From Saprospiraceae bacterium UBA7687 (GTDB lineage: Bacteria > Bacteroidota > Bacteroidia > Chitinophagales > Saprospiraceae): a stretch of DNA of 12,543 nt. Below are positions 1-6,461 of the stretch, in pieces. Each line of letters opens with the position of its first letter. Position 1 is the first letter of the stretch. The notes beneath the pieces are model-generated. The model saw only the letters and a program-made list of their open reading frames with translations, made no database searches and was not told the DNA's origin. Where the stretch lies: NCBI GenBank assembly GCA_002482845.1, contig DLGT01000001.1, positions 1 to 12,543 on the forward strand. The letters are read 5' to 3'. The translations under genes and the position numbers were made by a program.

Positions 1-260
1 TCATAACCTTTTTAGAGTGGACTCGGCAATGCAAAAAGTATTTGCCCAGCCGGCATGAGGCGACGAATAAATAAATGTAAGTGCCTTAATTCTAGTTGAA
101 ATGTTTAATGACCCTTGCACGCAAATGTCCATTTTGTAGCATGTAATCTTAATTATCTGTTATTTTTGTCATTATCTGAATTCCTTTATTAAAATAATAT
201 ACATTTTTGTTTTGTATATTTCCTAATGTGTTGTCTGAACCAGACCTTTTCATTTTTAGT

Positions 261-504
261 CAAAACTTCAAAAAAAGGCGTTAAGAAGCGAAAACTGTTC
301 GAGCTAATACGAATGTAAAAACGAGTAATTATGAACGTAGTGCCTTTAAAGCCAAATTACGAGCTACCAAATCCTAAAGCGAGTTTTTTCGGTTTAGCTA
401 TTTTTTGAAGTTTTGGCGTTAAGAAAATGAAACAGCCTTGTGCGCCGCGGCGCATGTTTCTTTTGTGTCAAAGCCTGTCACGACTTTAGCGTGAACAAAA
501 GAAA
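261..504. repeat. Composite palindromic intergenic element
   Basis: Three nested symmetric structures lie close together. (1) A perfect 15-bp inverted repeat, CAAAACTTCAAAAAA at 261-275 against TTTTTTGAAGTTTTG at 401-415; each arm is followed by or overlaps the same 11-bp direct repeat GGCGTTAAGAA (277-287 and 415-425). (2) A perfect 14-bp palindrome, TGCGCCGCGGCGCA at 441-454, a GC island in AT-rich DNA, bracketed by GAAAC (429-433) and GTTTC (456-460). (3) A 10-bp inverted repeat, TTTCTTTTGT at 457-466 against ACAAAAGAAA at 495-504. The mix of inverted and direct repeats and the lack of coding capacity suggest a dispersed intergenic element; whether it is multicopy in the genome cannot be seen here. 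A 7-bp direct repeat CGAGCTA (300-306 and 360-366) inside the first arm pair may mark a later insertion. Confidence 0.6.
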
Positions 505-900
505 AAGACGTTAAAATCAATTTGCTATCATAATTTCTTCCACTATTATGAAAATGAAGTGCAACATTTGTAATTTCTCAATTATGAATTTCTTCGGAAA
601 CTTCAGTTAATAATAATTAATATCCCTTTAATAATAACGTTTATTTTATTGATTTTCCAATATTTTTAGGAGTAGACTAAGATTTGAAACTTATTTAAAC
701 ATAGTTAGTAGTTTTGTTCAAAGGTCTAAAACATTCCATCCTTAAAAGCTTAGTCATATCGCCCTAAAAATGAAATCACCATTTTATCACATTGCCCAAA
801 TAAAATATATTACTCAGAAATACCGTTATGAGAATAGGTTCGCAAAGATGTTGACCATAAATAAGTACCGTAAAATAGATAGTAAAAGAAATATTCAGCT

Positions 901-908
901 TACTTTTG
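901..908 (+). promoter_or_regulatory. Putative -7 box TACTTTTG for the lipoprotein gene
   Basis: TACTTTTG matches the Bacteroidota housekeeping -7 consensus TAnnTTTG exactly and ends 21 bases before the ATG at 930, giving an inferred leader of about 15 nt. No TTTG-like -33 box is visible at the expected 19-21 bp spacing. The leader is A-rich with no Shine-Dalgarno sequence, as is usual in this phylum. Confidence 0.5.
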
Positions 909-929
909 CATCGTTAAACTAAAATAAAA

Positions 930-1586
930 ATGAATTTTATAAACAGAAATCTTTATCCTTTATTGGTTTTATTTCTACTTACACTTGCTATTTCTTGTTC
1001 AAAAACCGAGACGGCTCTTTCATTGTTTCCAAGCTCTTATAGGTTTAACAGCCCAAATTTGTATGAAAAACACTTTATTGTCATAGACTCACTCACCCAA
1101 AATCTGAAGAAAATATCAGACACCCTTGGTACTTTTAACAGACCGAATAGCGTCATAGCAGATAGTCTCAATTTTATCATTAAAAATGATTTCACCAAAG
1201 GCATGTTGAGATCGATAGAATTTATAACAGACAACAGTGCAAAATTATACTTTGGCTACCTTGACACCGTGGGGGTTGACCGCATATTACCTTTAGATAC
1301 CCTACTCACGAATTACAAATTGTCTGGTAATCAAATCATTTTTGATGCGCGCCCCAACTACATCATAAATATAAACAACGATCTATTAGAGTTAAACTTC
1401 TGTCAGGAATTCACACTCAGAAGTGATAAACACGCCACAACAGACTCGCTAAATTACTACTCCAATGGACTATGTAAGTCCGACGATCCCTTAGAAGTAG
1501 TAAGAAGAATCCTGAATGAAAATCCAGACAAAATTTATGATACCATAGCCGTCGAATATGTAAATTACATTTTTACTAGGTATTGA
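930..1586 (+). CDS. Putative lipoprotein of unknown function
   Basis: A 218-residue protein that I do not recognise. Residues 1-22 form a lipoprotein signal peptide: a short basic start, a hydrophobic core rich in Leu (about 10-20), then A-I-S-C with Cys23 as the probable lipidated residue, which would place the protein at the outer or inner membrane facing the periplasm or surface. The mature part is mixed alpha/beta by eye: an alternating beta-like stretch around residues 90-165 is broadly reminiscent of lipocalin-like lipoproteins of this phylum, but I cannot support that assignment. Four further Cys are absent from the first half and only two lie late (about residues 157 and 183). The ATG at 930 is chosen because it begins the signal peptide and lies just downstream of a TAnnTTTG box. 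It stands alone: the next gene on the right is nearly 1 kb away. Confidence 0.8.
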   Translation: MNFINRNLYPLLVLFLLTLAISCSKTETALSLFPSSYRFNSPNLYEKHFIVIDSLTQNLKKISDTLGTFNRPNSVIADSLNFIIKNDFTKGMLRSIEFITDNSAKLYFGYLDTVGVDRILPLDTLLTNYKLSGNQIIFDARPNYIININNDLLELNFCQEFTLRSDKHATTDSLNYYSNGLCKSDDPLEVVRRILNENPDKIYDTIAVEYVNYIFTRY

Positions 1587-1625
1587 TGAAATGGTAAAAG
1601 AAACTATTTGTAAGGTCAAATAAAT

Positions 1626-1644
1626 GGTTAAGCAAGGCTTAATC
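1626..1644 (+). terminator. Possible hairpin terminator after the lipoprotein gene
   Basis: GGTTAAGC, loop AAG, GCTTAATC can pair as an 8-bp stem with one G-T wobble, 40 bp after the stop codon. There is no clear T-tract behind it, and a 12-bp palindrome (1645-1656) follows directly. It could be an end-stabilising structure rather than a terminator. Confidence 0.25.
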
Positions 1645-1735
1645 AACTTATAAGTTATGTTTCATCATTAACAATAATTTGGTTAGTTAATAATAACTGG
1701 CAAATAGGCAAAAACCATCCAATATTGTCCATTTT

Positions 1736-1775
1736 TGATACGATTTGATACGATTATATTTGATTATGATACGAA
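1736..1775. repeat. 10-bp periodic motif TGATACGATT
   Basis: Two exact tandem copies of TGATACGATT (1736-1745, 1746-1755), then a diverged unit ATATTTGATT (1756-1765) and ATGATACGAA (1766-1775). The unit length is about one helical turn, so the shared GATACGA core would fall on one face of the DNA. No gene starts nearby, so a regulatory role is not supported. Confidence 0.5.
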
Positions 1776-2250
1776 AAACGACATTTCACCAATTTATAAT
1801 GGTCAAATTGCAAGATTGTCACACCTTATAAAAAACTTGTACTAGCGATCCCCAAATACCCAGAGACAACTTCCAGCACACCTTCATCATTTCATTCGTT
1901 ACATTACATTATCATTCCTAAATTCTGTCATTATTAACGAGAGTTTCAGATTCCTCAGGTTTTAATGACACAACAGAAGTGAATATGTATCAACGTCATG
2001 TTTTCCACCCAAACCCTACCCATATTCCATTAAGTAAGTAGTTAAGTTTTAATGGTTGCCGAAATTCATTTCGGTATAGAATGTAATCTATCCTTTACAT
2101 ATCAAAGAAATCATAGCTTCCTTTTACACCATTCCACACCATTTGTGCTTTTCATTCTGCCCCTAAGAAACCTATGCTCAAATCCACAACATCTTTGGTC
2201 CCCTTTACAAAATAAAAGTATTCAAAAAATAAATCACTTATCATTCCTAT

Positions 2251-2311
2251 TGGACCTGTAAACTTGTCTACAAGATGGCCCCTCACTGGACTTGTAAACT
2301 TGTTTGCAAGA
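2251..2311. repeat. Pair of 25-bp direct repeats spaced 36 bp
   Basis: Positions 2251-2275 and 2287-2311 match at 22 of 25 bases, both containing TGTAAACTTGT and ending CAAGA. Each copy can fold into a small stem (C[CT]TGTA against T[AG]CAAG around AACTTGT[CT]). Where the outer bases differ between copies, pairing is partly retained by wobble, which is weakly suggestive of a structured repeat family. Confidence 0.5.
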
Positions 2312-2323
2312 AACTCGAATCAT

Positions 2324-2340
2324 CGAAGTTTGAAACTTCA
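2324..2340. repeat. Small REP-like hairpin, copy 1
   Basis: GAAGTTT (2325-2331), a single G, then AAACTTC (2333-2339) form a perfect inverted repeat. The sequence TCGAAGTTTG, one base, AACTTC recurs at 4148-4164, so this is probably one member of a small palindromic repeat family. Confidence 0.5.
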
Positions 2341-2398
2341 ATGTTACCTAAACCTTCTGTATAACGCCTCTCTCACAACGCCACTCTCATAACTAATC

Positions 2399-2468
2399 TC
2401 TCACATCTCATCTCTCATATCTCATCTCTCATATCTCATCTCTCATAACTCCTATCTCATAACTTATC
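2399..2468. repeat. 14-bp pyrimidine-rich tandem array (5 units)
   Basis: Five contiguous 14-bp units: TCTCACATCTCATC (2399-2412), TCTCATATCTCATC twice (2413-2426, 2427-2440), then two diverged units beginning TCTCATAACT (2441-2454, 2455-2468). Looser TCTCA-type sequence extends left to about 2368. The strand is strongly C/T biased (almost no G). It ends about 57 bp upstream of the putative promoter of the Sel1-repeat gene. Confidence 0.75.
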
Positions 2469-2524
2469 TCTCTTCCATCCATATACGCAAATCCCTTTCT
2501 TCATAAGCTGTGTTCCAAAGGCAC

Positions 2525-2532
2525 TAAATTTG
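2525..2532 (+). promoter_or_regulatory. Putative -7 box TAAATTTG for the Sel1-repeat gene
   Basis: TAAATTTG fits TAnnTTTG. If used, transcription would begin near 2538, so the in-frame TTG at 2530 cannot be the start codon; the ATG at 2542 would have almost no leader and the ATG at 2602 a leader of about 60 nt. No -33 TTTG box is evident. Confidence 0.4.
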
Positions 2533-2601
2533 TCAGGCGCAATGAAACAGAACATAATCTCTCAATTATTTGTTAGAAAATCATCAAATTTACCCCAAAA
2601 T

Positions 2602-4059
2602 ATGAGAATAGGATTATTATTTCTACTACCATTAATTTTTATTGTTAATATTTCTGGGCAATCAAATTTTGAAATTACTAAACATGAGGCCGAAAAAGGT
2701 GGTTTATTTGCTCAATATGTTCTAGGATTAATGTACTACCAAGGTCAAGACACCCTAAAAGATTTAAATAAGGCATTCTACTGGCTTCAAAAATCAGCTG
2801 ATCAAGGAGCGATAAAAGCTCAATCCAAAATCGCATTTATGTACTATAATGGTGAAGGAACTCAAAAAGATGTTTACAAAGCATTCTATTGGTTCCATAA
2901 AGCGGCAGAGCGTGGAGTTGCTGATGCTCAACATAGTTTGGGATATATGTACCTTGAAGGTGAAGGAACTCAAAAAGATCCTTACAAAGCCTATCATTGG
3001 TACGAAAAAGCTGCTGAGCAAGGAATTGCCAATGCCCAAAATAATCTTGGAATTATGTGTAAAAATGGGAAAGGTACTATAAAAGATCTTAACAAGGCTT
3101 TCTACTGGTACCAAAAAGCTGCCGACCAAGGAATGGCCGAAGCTCAATTCAATTTAGCAAATTTGTACGACAAAGGTAATGGTACTCCAAAAGATCTAAG
3201 TAAAGCCTTCTACTGGTTTCAAAAAGCAGCAGATCAAGAATATGCTTATGCTCAACATAGTATAGGATTTATGTACTATTATGGTGAAGCAACTCAAAAA
3301 GATTTAAGCAAAGCTTTTTATTGGTTTCATAAGTCAGCTGACCATGGGTTTGCCGATGCTCAATTCAATCTTGGTCTTATGTATGCCAATGGTGAAGGAA
3401 CTCAAAAAGATCTAAACCAGGCATTCCATTGGTACCAAAAAGCAGCCGATCAAGGAGTTGCCATTGCCCAATACACTCTAGGAGTAATGTATCATAAAGG
3501 CGAAAGTGTTTTACAAGATCTAAACAATGCCTTCTACTGGTACCAAAACGCAGCGCAACAAGGTGATATTAACGCTCAAATCAACCTAGCATACATGTAC
3601 AAACATGGTACAGGTACACAAATAGATAAAAATAAAGCATTCTTCTGGTATCAAAAGGCAGCGAAACAAGATCATGCCATCGCTCAATTCAGTCTTGGAA
3701 GAATGTATGAAGATGGGGAAGGAACTCAAAAAGATTTTAAGAACGCATTCTACTGGTACCAAAAAGCAGCGACTCGAGGTGATACCACCGCTCAATTTAG
3801 CCTTGGACTTTTATACTACAAAGGTGTAGGGACACCAAAAGATTTAAAAAAAGCATTCTACTGGTATCAAAAAGCAGCGAATAAAGGTCATGCTAAAGCA
3901 CAAGTCAATCTAGGACTTATGTACTTTTTTGGAGAAGGAACGTTAAAGGACAGGCACAAAGCAGCAATTTGGGTTAAAAAAGCATATGAAAGTAATGATC
4001 CTATGGGAAAGTATCTCGCAAAATCCTTTTGGTATGAAAATGAACTGTGGAAATATTAG
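2602..4059 (+). CDS. Secreted Sel1-like repeat (SLR) protein
   Basis: A 485-residue protein built almost wholly from Sel1-like repeats, the alpha/alpha solenoid relative of TPRs that mediates protein-protein contacts. Residues 1-19 are a signal peptide (hydrophobic core 4-17, likely cut after Gly19), so it should act in the periplasm or outside. Residues 37-468 are exactly twelve repeats of 36 residues with no insertion or deletion; each follows AQ..LG.MY..G.GT.KD...AFYW..KAA.QG. A 17-residue tail follows. Repeat 12 is the most diverged, and repeats 5, 6, 8 and 9 have lost parts of the G-EGT motif. DNA encoding the GEGTQKD segment is nearly identical between several repeats, pointing to recent tandem expansion or conversion. 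I chose the ATG at 2602 because it starts a clean signal peptide; the frame is open upstream to an ATG at 2542 and a TTG at 2530. Its binding partner cannot be read from the sequence. Confidence 0.9.
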   Translation: MRIGLLFLLPLIFIVNISGQSNFEITKHEAEKGGLFAQYVLGLMYYQGQDTLKDLNKAFYWLQKSADQGAIKAQSKIAFMYYNGEGTQKDVYKAFYWFHKAAERGVADAQHSLGYMYLEGEGTQKDPYKAYHWYEKAAEQGIANAQNNLGIMCKNGKGTIKDLNKAFYWYQKAADQGMAEAQFNLANLYDKGNGTPKDLSKAFYWFQKAADQEYAYAQHSIGFMYYYGEATQKDLSKAFYWFHKSADHGFADAQFNLGLMYANGEGTQKDLNQAFHWYQKAADQGVAIAQYTLGVMYHKGESVLQDLNNAFYWYQNAAQQGDINAQINLAYMYKHGTGTQIDKNKAFFWYQKAAKQDHAIAQFSLGRMYEDGEGTQKDFKNAFYWYQKAATRGDTTAQFSLGLLYYKGVGTPKDLKKAFYWYQKAANKGHAKAQVNLGLMYFFGEGTLKDRHKAAIWVKKAYESNDPMGKYLAKSFWYENELWKY

Positions 4060-4147
4060 TTACTTATGAATTATATTCCTGGACTAATTATTTTTACAGA
4101 AAAGGTTATTAAAAGTAAGGGCATACCAGAAGTGCAAAAACCGATGG

Positions 4148-4166
4148 TCGAAGTTTGCAACTTCGA
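4148..4166. repeat. Small REP-like hairpin, copy 2
   Basis: TCGAAGTT (4148-4155), loop TGC, AACTTCGA (4159-4166) is a perfect 8-bp stem. It lies 89 bp after the stop of the Sel1-repeat gene and has no T-tract, so it is more likely a repeat-family hairpin or 3'-end structure than an intrinsic terminator. It matches the hairpin at 2324-2340 in all but two of its first 17 bases. Confidence 0.55.
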
Positions 4167-4195
4167 TCCCAAATTTTATGAATTTACAATTCATT

Positions 4196-4386
4196 TTAGA
4201 GTATGTTTAATAATTTTCTTAGTTTCTAATCAATAGATTAATGTTCTGACGATAAAAGAATTAAAGAGTTTAGCCTGTCTGCCGGCAATGTAAAAGAAAG
4301 GCAGGTGAATTAAACGATGAGATTACTTTGAAGTCAGGTTTATAAGATATTGATTATAAGGCAATAAAAATTTAAGCATACTCTTA
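4196..4386. mobile_element. MITE-like element (185 bp) with TTA target duplication
   Basis: GAGTATGTTTAA at 4199-4210 is mirrored by TTAAGCATACTC at 4372-4383 (11 of 12 bases as an inverted repeat). Both ends are flanked by TTA (4196-4198 and 4384-4386), consistent with a 3-bp target duplication. The 185 bp between contains no reading frame of note. Termini starting GAG and a TNA duplication are known for the IS1031 group of the IS5 family, so a non-autonomous relative of such an element is plausible. The same terminus, with 24 of 25 bases matching including flanking TTTA, occurs at 12519-12543. The right edge coincides with the point where similarity to the 7189 region begins, suggesting insertion just upstream of the duplicated promoter. 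Confidence 0.6.
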
Positions 4387-4454
4387 TATCCCTAAAATCT
4401 GAATTCTATCCCTCACTATTAAATGCTTAAAAAAATCGCTGTACTTTTGATTCT
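4384..4454 (+). promoter_or_regulatory. Duplicated promoter region, copy A
   Basis: It aligns without gaps to 7189-7259 (59 of 71 bases identical). Two TATCCCT boxes (4387-4393 and 4407-4413) lie 20 bp apart; 23 bp after the second begins a 25-bp block (4430-4454) that is 100% identical in the other copy and contains TACTTTTG (4442-4449), a TAnnTTTG -7 box. Apart from one base at the left edge, all differences lie between the boxes. No -33 box is seen, so the promoter looks activator-dependent. It may still fire and read into the kinase gene, whose start is about 200 bp downstream. Confidence 0.6.
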
Positions 4455-4527
4455 GGAAAAAGCCTGGAAGATGGGTTTATCGTATTTCAGTGCACACATA
4501 TTTATTGAACATCATTGATCAAATATA

Positions 4528-4599
4528 GTGTCAAACTTTATCTCATAGAATGCCATATTGAAAATATCCATATTTTTAGTCGGTATCATGACAAATACG
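4528..4599 (+). pseudogene. Fossil of a signal-peptide start (paralogue of the 7339 gene)
   Basis: These 72 bases align in frame and without gaps to the first 24 codons of the large secreted-protein gene (7339-7410), with 52 of 72 identities. The start codon position reads GTG instead of ATG and codon 7 is TAG (4546-4548), so it cannot be translated. The preceding leader (4455-4527) also aligns to 7260-7338 with one gap of about 6 bases. Similarity fades right after the position matching the signal-peptide cleavage site. I infer either a lost paralogue whose body was deleted, or a duplicated promoter plus signal-peptide cassette that decayed. Confidence 0.65.
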
Positions 4600-4625
4600 A
4601 TTAACCATACTTAGGCTTTATTTTC

Positions 4626-4633
4626 TACATTTG
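4626..4633 (+). promoter_or_regulatory. Putative -7 box TACATTTG for the kinase-regulator operon
   Basis: TACATTTG fits TAnnTTTG and ends 20 bases before the kinase ATG, implying a leader of about 14 nt. No TTTG -33 box is found at the usual distance; TTAACC at 4601-4606 is the nearest candidate by spacing. It would serve the operon independently of the copy A promoter further upstream. Confidence 0.45.
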
Positions 4634-4653
4634 TCGTTTAATATATTTCATTT

Positions 4654-6441
4654 ATGCTTTCAAAATGTACATTAATGTTTTCACTGCTGATTTTGAGTCA
4701 TTTTATGATGGCTCAGGATTCTTCTGTGGATGATGAAATTCAGAAAGTAGACAGTTTAATTGAATACCACCAATATGATGAAGCCGAGAAGCTTGCTTAC
4801 GATTTAAACAAGCTATTAAAAGAAAAATACAGTGGTAAAAAATATTTGGAACAACGATTAGAAGTTCAATTTCGTGTAGCAATAATTTTAGACAAGCAAT
4901 TTAAGCATTTGGAAGCATTTCCCTTATTTCTAGATGTGTTGGATGTTGCTGAGAAAAATAAACAGTATAAACTTGCGTGCAGGGCTAATATCAGCATCGC
5001 ATTCAATCAGGAAAAAACAAAAAATTACGACAATGCATATAATTATTTGCACATTGCTTTAAAGATGTGCCAAAAGTATCAATTTAACGAATTATACAGC
5101 AGTGTGTTTATAAGATATTCCTTATTATATCGTTTTATGAATGAAAAAGCGCTGCCCCCTGCACAAAGTAAATACCTCACAACTAAAGGGCTAGTTGGTA
5201 GTTTGATAGATTCATCAGTGCATTATGCTGAAAAGACCGTCGAATATGCATTGAAATACAATAACGATTATGACTTGAATGAGGCATATACTACATTGGG
5301 TATCCTTTTTTCAAAAAATGGAAAGAATAGAATTGAGAAATCAACAGCATATTTTCTAAAATCCATACCCTATTATAAAAAAACAAATTATGTTGATTTT
5401 GCAGGAGCTATGTACAACAATATCTCTGATAACTATTTAAAAACAGGAGATGCCAAAACAGCCTTAGCATTTAGCGATTCAGCTTATGTCTTTTACGAAA
5501 AATCATCCGACTATTATAGGTACAGCTTACCGATAAACCGCTCTCGAGTATTTGATTCTTTAAGAAACTTTGACTCAGCTTATTACTACTATCGTAAATT
5601 TCACAAAGATTTCATAAAATATACCAACAAAAAAGAAACTGTAGAAATAAAAAATATCACAGAAAAATACCAAAATGATAAAAAAGAAGCCACCATAAAA
5701 AACAAAAATAGGCAAATGCTTTTAATAGGCATTTTGCTCGGTGTGATTATTATTGGTCTAGTACTGCTCTATAGAAAAAACCGTCAAATCCACAAGCAAA
5801 ACAAAACTATTGGAATACAATTAAACGAAATCACCAAGACCTTAGAACAAAAACAAGTGCTTTTGTCCGAACTTCAACACAGGGTGAAAAACAATCTCCA
5901 ACACGTCATCAGTATCTTGGAAATACAAAAAGAATCAGTAGATTTTAATAATATTGATGAGTTGATACGCGGTAATCAAAACCGTGTTCACTCCATGGCC
6001 TTACTTCATAAAAAACTGAATGTTGCCGATAATGTGAATGATGTGGATTTACAAAAATACATTGCCGAACTTGCTGAACTTGTAAAAGATTCTTACGATA
6101 ATCACCAAAAGAAAATCACGCTCAACATTACATGCTCAATAGAAAACATATCGATAGAAAAAGCACTCCCGATTGGCCTTATCATTGTGGAACTAGTGAG
6201 TAACAGTATGAAACATGCTTTTCATAAAAGAAGTATAGGTATCATTAATATTGAAATATATTGGGACGTGTTAATAGAAAAAAACAAACTGTATTTTACC
6301 GATAATGGCGTAGGTTTCGATTTTGACAAAACCAACGAAAAAGGATTGGGAATGGAAATCATCAAAGGATTGATAGACCAATTGGATGGAATGGCAAATG
6401 CCAAAAACGATAACGGTTTTGAACTAACCATTGTTTTTTAA
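4654..6441 (+). CDS. TPR-containing sensor histidine kinase (HisKA_2 type)
   Basis: A 595-residue membrane sensor kinase. Residues 1-20 are a signal peptide (cut after Ala20 in MMAQ). Residues about 25-335 are a periplasmic array of TPR-like helical hairpins rich in Tyr and Ala, followed by a charged coiled-coil linker (about 320-352) and one membrane span (about 355-375). A second coiled coil leads into a HisKA_2 dimerisation region, with phospho-acceptor His409 in the motif LQHRVKNNLQ. The HATPase_c domain (about 500-595) shows an N box (ELVSNSMKH, Asn517), a G1 box (DNGVGF, 550-555) and a G2 box (GLGM, 564-567), so the kinase looks catalytically complete. No receiver domain is attached. 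The response regulator gene starts 20 bp after its stop, making an operon. The start at 4654 begins the signal peptide; Met8 is a possible alternative. The signal sensed is unknown; TPRs suggest binding of a protein or peptide. Confidence 0.92.
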   Translation: MLSKCTLMFSLLILSHFMMAQDSSVDDEIQKVDSLIEYHQYDEAEKLAYDLNKLLKEKYSGKKYLEQRLEVQFRVAIILDKQFKHLEAFPLFLDVLDVAEKNKQYKLACRANISIAFNQEKTKNYDNAYNYLHIALKMCQKYQFNELYSSVFIRYSLLYRFMNEKALPPAQSKYLTTKGLVGSLIDSSVHYAEKTVEYALKYNNDYDLNEAYTTLGILFSKNGKNRIEKSTAYFLKSIPYYKKTNYVDFAGAMYNNISDNYLKTGDAKTALAFSDSAYVFYEKSSDYYRYSLPINRSRVFDSLRNFDSAYYYYRKFHKDFIKYTNKKETVEIKNITEKYQNDKKEATIKNKNRQMLLIGILLGVIIIGLVLLYRKNRQIHKQNKTIGIQLNEITKTLEQKQVLLSELQHRVKNNLQHVISILEIQKESVDFNNIDELIRGNQNRVHSMALLHKKLNVADNVNDVDLQKYIAELAELVKDSYDNHQKKITLNITCSIENISIEKALPIGLIIVELVSNSMKHAFHKRSIGIINIEIYWDVLIEKNKLYFTDNGVGFDFDKTNEKGLGMEIIKGLIDQLDGMANAKNDNGFELTIVF

Positions 6442-6461
6442 AGATTAGACCACTATTTATC

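Larger units (their letters stand above)
1..929. other. Non-coding stretch with palindromic intergenic element
   Basis: I see no credible gene here on either strand. An open frame runs from position 2 to a TGA at 56-58, but it is too short to be called the end of an upstream gene. A small hairpin (GTCTG, loop AAC, CAGAC; 233-245) is followed by a T-rich run at 247-257 and could be a weak terminator for something to the left of the window. Positions 261-504 hold a composite palindromic element, listed separately. Positions 520-900 are AT-rich and otherwise featureless to me. A single TATCCCT at 621-627 has no partner at 20 bp, unlike the paired sites further down. Confidence 0.6.
1587..2529. 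other. Non-coding stretch rich in short repeats
   Basis: No supportable gene is present in this 943-bp gap. It holds, in order, a short hairpin just after the lipoprotein gene (1626-1644), a 12-bp palindrome AACTTATAAGTT (1645-1656), a 10-bp periodic motif (1736-1775), a 36-bp-spaced repeat pair (2251-2311), a small hairpin (2324-2340), and a 14-bp pyrimidine-rich tandem array (2399-2468). A 69-codon open frame at 2052-2261 runs into the repeat pair and has no coding character. Confidence 0.65.
4060..4653. other. Non-coding gap with hairpin, MITE-like element and gene fossil
   Basis: This 594-bp gap contains no intact gene. From left to right it holds a REP-like hairpin (4148-4166), a MITE-like element with TTA duplications (4196-4386), a decayed copy of the promoter, leader and signal-peptide region of the large downstream gene (4384-4599), and a promoter box just before the kinase gene (4626-4633). 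Confidence 0.7.

Noticed and set aside
2..58. Open frame from the left edge ending in TGA, possible C-terminus of an upstream gene
   Set aside because: Only 18 codons are visible, with no recognisable motif; any frame has a fair chance of staying open this long.
233..257. Intrinsic terminator (GTCTG/CAGAC stem with T-rich tail)
   Set aside because: The stem is only 5 bp and the tail is interrupted; no upstream gene is visible to assign it to, so it is only mentioned in the spacer description.
621..627. Single TATCCCT box upstream of the lipoprotein gene
   Set aside because: It has no second box at 20 bp and lies about 280 bp from the promoter box, so it is probably a chance match.
2052..2261. 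69-codon open frame on the + strand
   Set aside because: It lies in repeat-rich spacer, ends inside the 25-bp repeat pair, has no promoter box or recognisable domain, and its composition is unlike the neighbouring proteins.
2399..2468. CRISPR array
   Set aside because: The units are contiguous 14-mers with no spacers, and no cas genes are present.
2794..3147. Minus-strand and alternative-frame ORFs within the Sel1-repeat gene
   Set aside because: They are shadows of the repetitive coding sequence; their regularity comes from the 108-bp unit of the real gene.
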